Below are positions 25,184 through 34,748 of a stretch of 64,000 nucleotides of DNA, piece by piece; the stretch's first letter is position 1, and each line of letters starts with the position of its first letter. The notes under the pieces are model-generated. The model did no database searches, was not told the origin of the DNA, and was given only the letters and a program-made list of their open reading frames with translations. Where the stretch lies: positions 1-64,000 of the forward strand of contig NZ_LQPE01000166.1 in assembly GCF_002101735.1 (NCBI RefSeq). The letters run 5' to 3'. Origin of the DNA: Mycobacterium kyorinense. Its GTDB lineage: Bacteria; Actinomycetota; Actinomycetes; Mycobacteriales; Mycobacteriaceae. The translations under genes were made by a program, and so were the position numbers.

Positions 25184-25416
25184 GCGGTCGGACGCAACGG
25201 CAGCTCTCGCTCACGCACTGCCTCAGCCGCGTAGCGCAGAGCCTCGGCGACATCTTCTTCCTCAAGGTCGGGAAGCTCGGCAAGAATCTCAGGCGGCGTC
25301 ATCTGGTCAGCAACCATGGCGACCACGGTCGCCACCGGGATACGCAAGCTGCGGATGCACGGCATCCCCCCCATAACGTCCGGATCGATGGTGACGCGGC
25401 TGAATCGCATGCCCAT
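25180..25416 (-). CDS. DUF433 antitoxin
   Basis: A 78-residue protein with the DUF433 signature: ITIDPDVMGG-type start (TIDPDVMGGMPCIRSLRIPVATVVAMVA) and a following helix-turn-helix-like region TPPEILAELPDLEEEDVAEALRYA. It is upstream of and overlapping the DUF5615 gene, and should be the DNA-binding antitoxin that also represses the pair. An internal ATG at 25410 is an equally possible start. Confidence 0.82.
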   Translation of the reverse strand: MGMRFSRVTIDPDVMGGMPCIRSLRIPVATVVAMVADQMTPPEILAELPDLEEEDVAEALRYAAEAVRERELPLRPTA

Positions 25417-26004
25417 AAGGCTAGTCGGTCATGACCCGCCATGTCGGCAGGTTCCGGGCAGCTACCGACCCACGCACACTAGTGACCTCACATGTCTCAA
25501 AAGACACCCCTGGTTATCCTCAGGGCCACTGCCAGCGCTTTTATCGAGCCTGACGAATTCGTGCGCGTGACCATTCGTTTCGCAAATATGCCAGATGCGA
25601 CAAACGCATACATCCAGCCGCACAAGTGGGGGTTTACCAGTGAAGAAAAATCTCACACGTCGGTACGGCCGAAGCCGTTGGGACCATTCAGCGCCGGGCA
25701 GGGCTGGATCGGTCCGCGGCAGACGGGACCGCCGGCGGACGGGGGCCGCCACGGCCTTCCGGTCCCCCATTTTTACCGCGGCGAACCGCCCGTCGCCGCG
25801 TTGGCGGTGGGTGACGATCAAACTGGGCATCTGGTTGTCGAGACGTCTGACATTGGCAAGGAAGTCGGCCTTCGCGGCATCACGCAGCGGCCACGGCTGG
25901 TGCGCTCAGTGAGAGCTTGCAGTGGAGGCATACTTCAGAAGCGAAGCAGCACAATAGGATTCATACCTGCCCGCAGGGGGTGTGTTAGCAACACGTCAGC
26001 TTTG
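25417..26004. other. Intergenic region of about 590 bp without a recognisable gene
   Basis: Long frames exist on both strands (for example a minus frame at 25462-25830), but their products are Arg/Pro-rich with no recognisable motif and no good ribosome site. The stretch lies between the toxin-antitoxin pair and the Rv0226c-like gene and is probably decayed accessory DNA. Confidence 0.4.
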
Positions 26005-27720
26005 TCAGTTAGCTCTGCTGGCCTGCCGGCGCCATCCCGCAACCGCCGTCCCGACCCCACCTGCAACAAGCATCGCCAGCCACACGAAATGTGCGACGAG
26101 CACCGCCACCCGCCGGTCGGCGGGCGCACGAAAACTCTCGCCGCCAACTCGGTACAACTCCAGATCCGGCCCGCGATAGACCGCTGGCAGCCGCTTGAAA
26201 GTGCTTGCTGCCGAGCCTATCTCACCGGGCGTGTCCTCCTCGACAACCAGCCACGCCACCCCGGCGCGGGCCAGCTCACCGGGCTCGGTGCCCGTTAGCA
26301 GCAGCTGTTGCACCGCACGGGCCCGGCTGCCCTCGCCCGGAACGGTCACCCCGGAAATGGTCAAGTCGCCGGTGGTCAACACGTCGACGCGCACCCAGCG
26401 GGGCAGCGGATCGAGCACGGGCGCCGGGCCCGACCAGGAGAAGCGGCGCATGCTGCCCGCCGGCAACACCGCCACGGTCCCGGGGTGGTCGTTGATCGCC
26501 GCCGCGACGACGCGCCAGCCGGGCGGATAGTGCACCGGCCCCAGCTTGCCCCAGACACCCCAGGCCAGGTCGGGCAGCGTGAACAACAATGCGGCACAAC
26601 AGGTCAGCGCCATCGCCGCCGGATGCACCCAACGGCGCAACGTCAGCACCGAACCCCCCGCCGCCAACGCATACCCGGGGATCGCCGGCGCCACCCACTT
26701 CTGCCCGTCGCGCAGCACACCGAGGCCGGGCGCGACGTCGACCACCGCACGCAGCAGCTGCAGCCCCGGGCCGGTGGCCAGCGCGGCGGGCACCAGCACC
26801 GACACCACTGCCAACGCCAGCAGCGGAACCGCCGCCGGTCGGCGCACCGCCACCGGCACGCCGGTCACCACCACCCCAAGCAACACAACCGCCGAAACCA
26901 GAGCGAAAAGCGTTGCGCGCGTGGGCGGAACCGCCTCACCGTTCCAGATACCGCCCAGGCCGGCCAGGCTGCCCAGCGTGCCCAGGCCCGGCTCGGCGCG
27001 CGGCGCGAACGCGGTAATCGCGGCACCCTGCTGTGCCGGCAGCGCCGAGCCCAGCGCCGTCGCCGTCAGCCACGGCAACGCCGCCACCACCGCGCCCGCC
27101 AGGGTCGCCAGAGCGCAGAGCCAACGCGGGCGCCCCGCGCCCGGCGCCGCCACACAGACCAGTGCCACCGTCGCAGCCAGCATCAGCCCGGTCGGCGTCA
27201 GCCCTGCCAGCGCGATCCAGAACGCCAGCCCGAAGAACGGCGCCCATCCGCCCGCTGACCGCAGCGCCAGCATCGTCGTTGCCACCCAGGGCAGACAGCC
27301 GTAGCCCACCAGCAGGCTCCAATGTCCCTGCAGCAACCGCTCGCCGACGTACGGATTCCAGATCGCCAGTGTGATCGCCACGAACTGGCCACTCGCCCCG
27401 GAGTCGGGCAGCGCCGCCGCCACCAGCCGGGCCGCACCCCAGCCGGCCAGCCACAGCCCCACGACCAGCAGCGCCTTGACTACGACACCGCCGTCAACGA
27501 CCTGCGACGCCACTGCCACCGCGAAATCCTGCGGCGTTGCCCGCGGCGCCTGCTCGGACAGACCAAGAGCGCTGTCGGACAGATAAGACCGCGGCGTGGA
27601 CACCGCGTCGCGCAGTAGCAGATAACCCGGCCCCAGCAACCGACCGGCCACCAGCAGCGCCAGCGCCAGCGCGTACCCGGGACGGGACCACCGCAGAACC
27701 CAGCGGCCGATCCCGGTCAA
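26005..27720 (-). CDS. Polytopic membrane protein (Rv0226c-like)
   Basis: A protein of 571 residues from a TTG at 27720, two bases after the stop of the gene above it. The frame is open further back to 28257, but that overlaps the DUF3068 gene and is not protein-like. About ten to twelve hydrophobic segments (for example GYALALALLVAGRLLGPGYLLL, FFGLAFWIALAGLTPTGLML) are followed by a soluble extracytoplasmic-looking C-terminal domain (residues about 400-530) and a last helix. This layout recalls polyprenyl-phosphate-sugar-dependent GT-C enzymes. Role unproven. Confidence 0.8.
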   Translation of the reverse strand: MTGIGRWVLRWSRPGYALALALLVAGRLLGPGYLLLRDAVSTPRSYLSDSALGLSEQAPRATPQDFAVAVASQVVDGGVVVKALLVVGLWLAGWGAARLVAAALPDSGASGQFVAITLAIWNPYVGERLLQGHWSLLVGYGCLPWVATTMLALRSAGGWAPFFGLAFWIALAGLTPTGLMLAATVALVCVAAPGAGRPRWLCALATLAGAVVAALPWLTATALGSALPAQQGAAITAFAPRAEPGLGTLGSLAGLGGIWNGEAVPPTRATLFALVSAVVLLGVVVTGVPVAVRRPAAVPLLALAVVSVLVPAALATGPGLQLLRAVVDVAPGLGVLRDGQKWVAPAIPGYALAAGGSVLTLRRWVHPAAMALTCCAALLFTLPDLAWGVWGKLGPVHYPPGWRVVAAAINDHPGTVAVLPAGSMRRFSWSGPAPVLDPLPRWVRVDVLTTGDLTISGVTVPGEGSRARAVQQLLLTGTEPGELARAGVAWLVVEEDTPGEIGSAASTFKRLPAVYRGPDLELYRVGGESFRAPADRRVAVLVAHFVWLAMLVAGGVGTAVAGWRRQASRAN

Positions 27721-27722
27721 GG

Positions 27723-28970
27723 TTAGGGCCGGTCGGGCGGACCGGACTCGGGTGGCGCCGTCGGCGGCGGACCGGCGTCTCTCTGTAGGTCGGCGGGCGG
27801 CGTGGGCAGCTTCTCGGTCTCGGCCTCGGCCCCGGGCACCGGCTCGGCGGGCGGCGCGCCGCGGCCGAAGAAGCCGTGGTCGGCGGTGTCCAGACCGGGG
27901 TCGAGCAACGCCGCCTCGGTCCGCAGGCTGAACGACCCCAGCAGCACCCCACTGATCAACGCGATCAACCCGGCGGCGGTGAAGGTGATCGGCAGCACCC
28001 GCGACCACAGCGCCAGCCGGTCGCGCTCGTTGCGGGCAGCATTGACCTGCGCTTCGATGGTCTCTTCGTTGGTGGTGACCTTGTAGTCGGCCAGTGCCAC
28101 CTCGGGTTTCAGCGGGTCGCGGGCGAAGTAGTGGTTCGCGTGCTCTTCTTCCTTGACGATCGTGCCCGACTCGGGGTCCACCCAGAAGGTCTTCTGCGCC
28201 GCGTAATAGCGGGTCATGGTGATCTTCTCGTCCGGGTTGTCGCTGGGGACGTCCCACATCGCGGCCGTGGCCGTGGCCTTGCTGTCCTCGTCGTTGGCGT
28301 ACAACGACGGGTACTTGACCGGGTCGACCAGCTTGCCGTCGTCGTCGTAACCGACGTTCTGGGTGAACTTGTAGGTGGTCAGGCCGTTGACGTCTTCTTC
28401 GGCGCTGTAGTTGGCGTCAAACGCCTTCTGCGCAATCGGGTCGAAGTAGGAATACGTCCGCTTTTCGGTGTGGAACGGGAACCGGTAGGACAGCCCGTCG
28501 TGCGGCAGCGCGATGTTCGTCGGCGGGTTGTCGTCGTTGATCGTGCGCGGCTTTTGCACGGCGCCGCCGGGATGGGTCTCGTCGGAGACCGCCATCGCCG
28601 TCTTGCGGTTGAGGGTGACGGTGTCGACCAAGGCCAGCAGCAGGCCGGTGTCCTTCTGCTTGTCGGTGCGCCGAACCGAGGTGCCCACCTGGAAGGTGAC
28701 GACGTCGGCGTTGGCGGGCGACTCGACGCTGATCTGCTGCTGGGATACCAGCGGCACGTCCTTGTCGACGACGAAGTGGTCACCCGACAGCGACGCCGGG
28801 TCCAGCGCGGTACCGCTGCCGTCACTGATCAAGGTGGTGTCCAGGTTCAGCGGAATCTTGGTGATCCTGCTGTCGGTATATGTCCAGAGCAGCAGCGCGG
28901 CGATGAGCAGGGCGGCCCCGAGCCCCATGATTCCGCATGCGGCGATCCGCAACATGACTGCTCGGTTCAC
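27723..28970 (-). CDS. DUF3068 membrane protein (Rv0227c-like)
   Basis: A 415-residue protein. The GTG at 28970 after AAGGAGG gives a short cytoplasmic start and a transmembrane helix (IAACGIMGLGAALLIAALLLWTY). A large exported domain follows (SDGSGTALDPASL, VPLVSQQQISVESPANADVVTFQVG, NGLTTYKFTQNVGY), then a second helix near residue 345 and an acidic/Pro-rich cytoplasmic tail. This is the DUF3068 family; as I recall, a Corynebacterineae member was linked to lipomannan maturation and lipoarabinomannan synthesis. It is co-transcribed with the Rv0226c-like gene. Confidence 0.85.
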   Translation of the reverse strand: MNRAVMLRIAACGIMGLGAALLIAALLLWTYTDSRITKIPLNLDTTLISDGSGTALDPASLSGDHFVVDKDVPLVSQQQISVESPANADVVTFQVGTSVRRTDKQKDTGLLLALVDTVTLNRKTAMAVSDETHPGGAVQKPRTINDDNPPTNIALPHDGLSYRFPFHTEKRTYSYFDPIAQKAFDANYSAEEDVNGLTTYKFTQNVGYDDDGKLVDPVKYPSLYANDEDSKATATAAMWDVPSDNPDEKITMTRYYAAQKTFWVDPESGTIVKEEEHANHYFARDPLKPEVALADYKVTTNEETIEAQVNAARNERDRLALWSRVLPITFTAAGLIALISGVLLGSFSLRTEAALLDPGLDTADHGFFGRGAPPAEPVPGAEAETEKLPTPPADLQRDAGPPPTAPPESGPPDRP

Positions 28971-29070
28971 CCGCGTCCTCCTTCTGGTCCAAGAACCTCG
29001 GACCAAAGCCAAAACTCGTTTGACCCTAACAGCAAAATTTAAGGTCCCGGCTTTAGTCCCGCACCGCAGC

Positions 29071-30243
29071 GTGGGCACACTGTCTTCCGTGACCGATACC
29101 GCCCAGGTGGGTGGAACCCGCAGCTTCCTGCCCGCCGTGGAAGGCATGCGGGCGTGCGCGGCCATCGGCGTCGTCGTGACCCACGTCGCGTTCCAGACCG
29201 GGCACTCCAGCGGCGTCGACGGCCGGCTGTTCGGCCGTTTCGACCTGGCGGTTGCGGTCTTCTTCGCGTTGTCGGGGTTCCTGCTGTGGCGCGGGCACGC
29301 CGGGGCGGCCCGTGGCCTGGGACCCCGCCCGTCGACCGGCCACTATCTGCGCTCGCGGGTGGTGCGAATCATGCCGGCCTATGTGGTGGCCGTCGTGGTG
29401 ATCCTGACCCTGCTGCCCGACGCCGAGCACGCCAGCCTGACCGTCTGGCTGGCGAACCTTTCCCTGACCCAGGTCTATGTGCCGTTGACCCTCACCGCGG
29501 GACTCACCCAGATGTGGAGCCTGTCGGTGGAGGTCACCTTTTATTTGGCGTTGCCGATCCTCGCGCTGCTGGCCGCTCGGTTGCCGGTCCGCGCGCGGGT
29601 GCCGGTGATTGCCGCACTGGGGATCGCCAGCTGGTTCTGGGGCTGGATTCCGTTCCACGCGCCGTCCGGGCTCAACCCACTGAACTGGCCGCCGGCGTTT
29701 TTCTCCTGGTTCGCCGCCGGCATGTTGCTCGCGGAGTGGGTGTACAGCCCGATCGGGTTGCCGCATCGGCTGGCGCGACGCCGCGTGCTGATGGCCGTCG
29801 TCGCGGTGGGCACCTATCTGGTGGCCGCCTCGCCACTGGCCGGCCCGGCCGGGTTGACGCCCAGCACCGCCGGGCAGTTCGCGGTGAAGACCGCCATGGG
29901 TTCTCTGCTGGCGGCCGCGCTGGTGGCGCCGCTGGTCCTGGACCGCCCCGACACCCCGCACCGGGTCTTGGGCAGCGCGCCGATGGTGACGCTGGGCCGC
30001 TGGTCCTACGGCATCTTCATCTGGCACCTGGCGGCGCTGACCATGGTGTTCCCGGTGATCGGCGAGTTCTCGTTCCGCGGCCACATGCCCGAGGTGTTGG
30101 TGTTGACGCTGATCTTCGCCATCGCGATCGCGGCCGTGAGCTACGCGCTGGTCGAGGCGCCGTGCCGGGAAGCTTTGCGGCAGTGGGAGATCCGCAGGCG
30201 CGAGGCGGTCATCCGGCGCCAAGAGGACGCAATCGCGCCATGA
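29071..30243 (+). CDS. Membrane acyltransferase 3 family protein (Rv0228-like)
   Basis: A 390-residue integral membrane acyltransferase. The N-terminal segment RSFLPAVEGMRACAAIGVVVTHV carries the family's R-x10-H motif, followed by about ten hydrophobic helices and MWSLSVEVTFYL. Family members transfer acetyl, succinyl or other acyl groups to envelope glycans. It is divergent from the DUF3068 gene across a short AT-rich promoter region. Either the GTG at 29071 or that at 29089 could be the start. Its 3' end overlaps the convergent acyl-CoA ligase by 35 bases. Confidence 0.85.
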   Translation: MGTLSSVTDTAQVGGTRSFLPAVEGMRACAAIGVVVTHVAFQTGHSSGVDGRLFGRFDLAVAVFFALSGFLLWRGHAGAARGLGPRPSTGHYLRSRVVRIMPAYVVAVVVILTLLPDAEHASLTVWLANLSLTQVYVPLTLTAGLTQMWSLSVEVTFYLALPILALLAARLPVRARVPVIAALGIASWFWGWIPFHAPSGLNPLNWPPAFFSWFAAGMLLAEWVYSPIGLPHRLARRRVLMAVVAVGTYLVAASPLAGPAGLTPSTAGQFAVKTAMGSLLAAALVAPLVLDRPDTPHRVLGSAPMVTLGRWSYGIFIWHLAALTMVFPVIGEFSFRGHMPEVLVLTLIFAIAIAAVSYALVEAPCREALRQWEIRRREAVIRRQEDAIAP

Positions 30244-31663
30244 CCTCGGCGCGCACCGCTGAGCGCCGCGCCTTGCCGGCGTCGTCGCGTAACGGGGTGT
30301 CTACGAACTCGACGTGCCGCGGCACTTTGTAGGCCGCAATGCGTTCTACCAGAAACGCGCGGACCGCCTCCTCGTCGAGAGTCTCCGCTTGAACCAGCGC
30401 GTAGGGCACCTGGCCGAGATCGTCGTCGGGTACGCCAACTACCAAGCAGGACAACACATCCGGGTGCGCCGACAGCGCGTTCTCGATCTCGGCCGGATAG
30501 ACGTTGCGGCCGCCGACGGTGAACATGTCGACCCGCCGATCCGATAGGTACAAAAACCCGTCTTCGTCGAAGTAGCCCAGATCGCCCAGCGAATCCCACC
30601 CGTCGCGGCTCTTGGCGGTGACGCCGACGTAGCGGTACGTCGGTGCGGTGCCGGGGCTGGGCCGCATGTAGATCTCGCCGACCACGCCGGGCGGGCACTC
30701 CTGGCCGTCGTCGTCGAGCACCTTCATCTCACCGGCGACCACGACGCCTACCGAGCCGCGGTGGGTCAGCCATTGGTCGCCCGAGATGAACGTCAGCGCT
30801 TGAAGTTCGGTGCCGCCGTAGAGCTCCCAGATCTTTTCGGGACCCAGCAACTCGATCCATGCTTGTTTGATCGCGGGCGGGCACGGCGCGCCCAAGTGCC
30901 AGAACCGCCGGATCGACGACAGGTCGTAGGCATCCGGGTTGGCGCGATAGACCGGTAGCAGGCGCTGCATGATGGTCGGCACCGTGGTCAGGAACGTGAC
31001 GTGATGTTCGGTGACCAGCCGCAGGAATTCGTGCGGGTCGAACCTGGGCATCAGCACCAGGTGGTGGCGCATCAGCAGGCCGATCACCGCGGTGGTGAAG
31101 CCGGTGTTGTGGGTCAGCGGCACCGAGATCAGGTTGACGTCGCCCTCTTGCGCGCCCAGGGGATAGCCGATCTCGGGCGGGATCCGACTGTCGCCGCCGG
31201 CTTCGATGAGCTTGGGCCGCCCGGTGCTGCCGCCGGAGGCCATCGACTTCCAGCACGGCGATACGGCCTCGGGCAGCGGATCATCGGACGTATCTGGAGT
31301 GAATCCTGCTGGCACACTGGGGATTCCGGGATGCTGGCGGCCCACCAGTAGGGCGCGCGGCCGTAGCTCGAGGATGCCTTCGAATTCGGCGTCCGGCAGC
31401 CGCGGTGAGAGCGGCTGGGGCACGGCGCCCAGCTTCCAGCACGCGACCGTGGCCTGCACCCACTCGATCGAATTCGGCAAGACGATCGTCACGTAGTCGC
31501 CGACGCCGACACCGAGCTCCGCGTACGCACGGGCGAGCCGGTTGGTCGACTTGTCGAGTTCGTCGCGGGTGATCGTGCGCCCGTCGCAGGTGACGGCGGG
31601 TTCGTCGGGGGCGAGCCGGGCCAGGGCCGAGATCTGGCTGCCGATCGGCGGGACCTCACTCAT
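30209..31663 (-). CDS. Acyl-CoA ligase (AMP-binding enzyme)
   Basis: A 484-residue adenylate-forming enzyme. The P-loop reads MASGGSTGRPKLIEAGG (Gly in place of the first Thr of the usual STGT), the A5 region is WELYGGTEL, the hinge SDRRVDMFTVGGRNVYPAE, and the C-terminal lysine lies in DDAGKARRSA. The first half of this pattern recalls bile-acid/steroid CoA ligases. It overlaps the 3' end of php by 8 bases, so it is the last gene of the run starting at 35536. Substrate unknown. Confidence 0.8.
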   Translation of the reverse strand: MSEVPPIGSQISALARLAPDEPAVTCDGRTITRDELDKSTNRLARAYAELGVGVGDYVTIVLPNSIEWVQATVACWKLGAVPQPLSPRLPDAEFEGILELRPRALLVGRQHPGIPSVPAGFTPDTSDDPLPEAVSPCWKSMASGGSTGRPKLIEAGGDSRIPPEIGYPLGAQEGDVNLISVPLTHNTGFTTAVIGLLMRHHLVLMPRFDPHEFLRLVTEHHVTFLTTVPTIMQRLLPVYRANPDAYDLSSIRRFWHLGAPCPPAIKQAWIELLGPEKIWELYGGTELQALTFISGDQWLTHRGSVGVVVAGEMKVLDDDGQECPPGVVGEIYMRPSPGTAPTYRYVGVTAKSRDGWDSLGDLGYFDEDGFLYLSDRRVDMFTVGGRNVYPAEIENALSAHPDVLSCLVVGVPDDDLGQVPYALVQAETLDEEAVRAFLVERIAAYKVPRHVEFVDTPLRDDAGKARRSAVRAEVMARLRPLGAG

Positions 31664-32636
31664 AGCCGCCCTGCCGTTCGAAGATCCGCCGCGGGTTGTC
31701 CACCAGCATCGTGTGCAGCTGCTCGTCGGTGACGCCGCGGTCCTTCAGCGCCGGGATCACGTCGTTGTGGATGTGCAGGTAGTGCCAATTGGGTGCGACG
31801 ACCGGCATCAGCTCTGCGGGCAGCGCGTCGAAGTAGCAGTTGGCGTCGTGGGAGAGCACCATCTGGTCGGCGTGCCCGCGTTCGCACATCCGCGCCACCG
31901 TGTTCACCCGATCTTCGAACGGCAGGATCACGTCGATGCCGAAGCGGTCCATGCCGAGGTAGGAGCCGGCGGCGATCAGCTCTTCTAGGTAGCCGATGTC
32001 GGTGCTGTCGCCGGAATGACCGATCACTACCCGGGAGAGGTCGACGCCTTCCTCTTCGAAGATGCGTTGCTGCTCGAGCCCGCGGCGCAGACCGGCGTGA
32101 GTATGCGTGGAAATCGGCACCCCGGTGCGTTTGTGCGCCTGGGCGACGGCTCGCAGCACCCGCTCCACGCCGGGGGTGATGCCGGGTTCGTCGGTGGCGC
32201 ACTTGAGGATTGCCGCCTTGATACCGGTGTCGGCGATGCCCTCTTCGATGTCGCGGACGAACATGTCGGTCATGATCTCCGGACCGTCCAACTGCGTGCC
32301 CGGCCCTTGGAAGTGGAAGCGGAACGGCACGTCGTTGTAGGTGTACAACCCGGTCGCGACGACGATGTTGAGGTCGGTTTGGGCGGCGACGCGCGCGATG
32401 CGCGGGATGTAGCGGCCCAGCCCGACGACGGTCAGGTCGACGATGGTGTCCACGCCCGCGGCCTTGAGTTCGTTGAGCCGCTTGACGGCGTCAGCCTCGC
32501 GTTGGGCCTCGTCGCCCCAATCCTCGGGATAGTTCTGCATGATCTCGGTGGTCATGATGAACACGTGCTCGTGCATCAGCGTGACGCCGAGGTCGGCGGT
32601 ATCGATCGGTCCGCGTGCGGTATTCAGTTGCGACAT
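31656..32636 (-). CDS. php: Phosphotriesterase-like lactonase Php
   Basis: A 326-residue amidohydrolase-fold protein, the same length as recalled for Rv0230c. The metal ligands are visible: HEH near the N-terminus (TLMHEHVFI), the lysine to be carboxylated (AILKCATDEPG), HTH (ISTHTHAG), His in VIGHSGDSTD and the last Asp in LSHDANCY. Such PLL enzymes hydrolyse acyl-homoserine and other lactones, with weak organophosphate activity. The ATG at 32636 is chosen over the open frame back to 32768 by the family N-terminus. It sits 25 bases after the dehydrogenase gene. Confidence 0.88.
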   Translation of the reverse strand: MSQLNTARGPIDTADLGVTLMHEHVFIMTTEIMQNYPEDWGDEAQREADAVKRLNELKAAGVDTIVDLTVVGLGRYIPRIARVAAQTDLNIVVATGLYTYNDVPFRFHFQGPGTQLDGPEIMTDMFVRDIEEGIADTGIKAAILKCATDEPGITPGVERVLRAVAQAHKRTGVPISTHTHAGLRRGLEQQRIFEEEGVDLSRVVIGHSGDSTDIGYLEELIAAGSYLGMDRFGIDVILPFEDRVNTVARMCERGHADQMVLSHDANCYFDALPAELMPVVAPNWHYLHIHNDVIPALKDRGVTDEQLHTMLVDNPRRIFERQGGYE

Positions 32637-32661
32637 GGGGCCGATGCTAAGGCTCCGGCGG

Positions 32662-33669
32662 CTACCGCGGCAGCCGTTTCCCGCTGCGTGGCGACTCCTG
32701 CCGAACCGGTTGTGGTCGACCGCTAGCCAGTGAAGCCAGGGCGGCATCGATGACGACGTTGGTGGCATACCCGTCGTAGCTCGAGGCTCCGGTGAATGAT
32801 CCGGCGGTCATTCCGGCCAACCACGCAGCGTCCTGCGAGCGATAGGCCTGGTGGAAACGTTGCATCCAGGCCTCGGGCAGCGCGCCGTCGCCATCGGCAG
32901 TGCTGTCGGTTGGTGCGGGGGAGGGGAGGGTGAGTACCCCGGCGCTTCCGACTATGTCGCAGCCGATGTCGTATTCCAGCCCCGGCCCACGGCCGAGCTC
33001 CATGATGCCAAGCACACCCGACCGCGAGGTCAGCGTGAGGACGACAAACACAGTCGATCCGTCGCCACTGGTCTTGGCGATGGCGGAAACCTCGCCGATG
33101 TCCTCACCGCACAGCCAGCGGAACACGTCGATGTCGTGGGACGCAGAGCTCGTGATGAGCTGTTGCTCGTCAAAGGTGATGACTGCCAGCGGATTACGGT
33201 GGCGTTGGGTGATCAAAACCGATTCGCCGATGCGGCGGGACTGCAGCGCGCGGTGGATCTCCTGGTAGGTGGCGTCGTAGCGGCGCATGTAGCCGACCTG
33301 CACCAGTCGGCGGCCAGTAGCCAGTTCGGCGTTGACCAATTGCAACGACTGGTCGGCTGACGTAGTGAGGGGCTTCTCACAGAGCACGAACAGACCACGG
33401 GCGATGCACGCATCGACGATTTCGTAATGGGCCTCGTCAGCGGTCGCCACTACGACCCCATCGACGTCGGCGTTGTTCACGCAGTCCACCGGGTCGTGGA
33501 AAACCTCGGCAGTCGGCACGTGAAAAGCGGCGCGTTCGGCGAACGGAACGTGGCTGTCGGCTAGCGCGGTGATCTGCGCCTGCGGTTGCAGGCTCGCAAA
33601 GATCGCCAGGTGTTCCATCCCCATGTTGCCCAACCCAATCAGGGCGAGCCGCACCGGCGCGGTGCTCAC
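32662..33669 (-). CDS. Gfo/Idh/MocA-family oxidoreductase, downstream paralogue
   Basis: A 335-residue NAD(P)-dependent dehydrogenase. The Rossmann start is LALIGLGNMGMEHLAIF, the family motif CEKPL is present (LFVLCEKPLTTS), and the active-site histidine region is SASHDIDVFRWL. It should oxidise or epimerise a sugar or inositol-like polyol. Its GTG start overlaps the stop of the upstream paralogue (GTGA). It ends in a basic Arg/Pro tail. Substrate unknown. Confidence 0.85.
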   Translation of the reverse strand: MSTAPVRLALIGLGNMGMEHLAIFASLQPQAQITALADSHVPFAERAAFHVPTAEVFHDPVDCVNNADVDGVVVATADEAHYEIVDACIARGLFVLCEKPLTTSADQSLQLVNAELATGRRLVQVGYMRRYDATYQEIHRALQSRRIGESVLITQRHRNPLAVITFDEQQLITSSASHDIDVFRWLCGEDIGEVSAIAKTSGDGSTVFVVLTLTSRSGVLGIMELGRGPGLEYDIGCDIVGSAGVLTLPSPAPTDSTADGDGALPEAWMQRFHQAYRSQDAAWLAGMTAGSFTGASSYDGYATNVVIDAALASLASGRPQPVRQESPRSGKRLPR

Positions 33670-34748
33670 GGCGTGCCCGTCGACAGTTCGACGTCCGCCC
33701 AGGCGCCGCTGCACACCGAGGCGGCTACTGCGGCGTGAATCCTGGCGGCCCGCAAGCCATCTGCGAACATTGGCAGGCCATCGGGCGCGGCGCCGGTGCG
33801 GATGGCCTCGTACACGTCGGCGACAAACAAGTTGAAGCACTCCTGGTATCCCTGCGGATGTCCGGCCGGCAGCACGGAATAACGCGCGCTGCGCGGATCG
33901 AGCGCATCTCCGTCGCGTGATAATACGGTGTTCGCGTGCAGCCCGCCGATGATGAGCTCATCGGGGTGTTCCTGGTCGAACTGCACCGAGGTCTCACGAC
34001 TATCGAAAGAGAAGGACAATTGGTTTTTTCGGCCCGGTGAGGCCTGGCTGACAACGACGCTTCCGATCGCCCCTCGGTCGGTGCGAAACGCGACCACCGC
34101 ACCGTCGTCTTGGCGGGCACCGCTGCGCGGTACGGAGGCTTCCGTCGCGACGACAGCGCTGATGCGATGACCGGTGACAAACTCCATCAGGTCACACCAA
34201 TGCGAACCGATGTCGGCGAAGGTCATCGAAACACCGCTTTGTGTCGGGTCGGATCGCCAGCCCTGCGGGTCTGCTCTGGCCATATGGTCTTGCACATAGC
34301 CGCCGTGCATGAGCCACACGGCTGCATCGGCGATCCGGCAACGAGCTTCCCGCACCATCGGGTAGAAGCGGTAAATTAACGACACGGCCGCAACGGTGCG
34401 GGCGGCATTGGCGGCGTCGACCAGGGCGGCAGCATCGGAAACTGTTGTGGCCAAGGGCTTTTCACAAATAACGTGCTTTCCTGCTGCCAGCGCTGCGGTG
34501 GCCTGCACGACGTGCAGATTGTTCGGTGAGCAGATGTGCACGACGTCGACGTCGTCAGCGCTGAGGATTTCTTCTGCTGTGGCTGCGCGTTCGGCCCCGA
34601 GGCGCTGCGCGGAGCGTTGACTGTTTTCCGGCGTGCTGCCACAGATCGCCACGAGGTCTCCGCCGGCTCGACGGACCGCGTGAGCATGCACCGAGCCGAC
34701 CATGCCGGCGCCGATGATCGCGCTGCGTGGTGGATCTGGCTGGCTCAC
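33666..34748 (-). CDS. Gfo/Idh/MocA-family oxidoreductase, upstream paralogue
   Basis: A 360-residue dehydrogenase with the Rossmann motif AIIGAGMVGSVHAHAV, CEKPL in KHVICEKPLATT and the later FADIGSHWCDLMEF histidine segment. It is clearly related to, but diverged from, the next gene, so the two could act on successive steps or form a heteromer. Its ATG overlaps the stop of the methyltransferase gene (ATGA). The block stands where M. tuberculosis has fadE4. Confidence 0.85.
   Translation of the reverse strand: MSQPDPPRSAIIGAGMVGSVHAHAVRRAGGDLVAICGSTPENSQRSAQRLGAERAATAEEILSADDVDVVHICSPNNLHVVQATAALAAGKHVICEKPLATTVSDAAALVDAANAARTVAAVSLIYRFYPMVREARCRIADAAVWLMHGGYVQDHMARADPQGWRSDPTQSGVSMTFADIGSHWCDLMEFVTGHRISAVVATEASVPRSGARQDDGAVVAFRTDRGAIGSVVVSQASPGRKNQLSFSFDSRETSVQFDQEHPDELIIGGLHANTVLSRDGDALDPRSARYSVLPAGHPQGYQECFNLFVADVYEAIRTGAAPDGLPMFADGLRAARIHAAVAASVCSGAWADVELSTGTP

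Noticed and set aside
25492..26298. 268-codon plus-strand frame
   Set aside because: It overlaps the 3' end of the Rv0226c-like gene and shows no recognisable domain, though decayed coding DNA cannot be excluded.
27721..28257. Extension of the Rv0226c-like frame to 28257 (750 residues)
   Set aside because: It overlaps the well-supported DUF3068 gene and is not protein-like; the TTG at 27720 gives the expected length.
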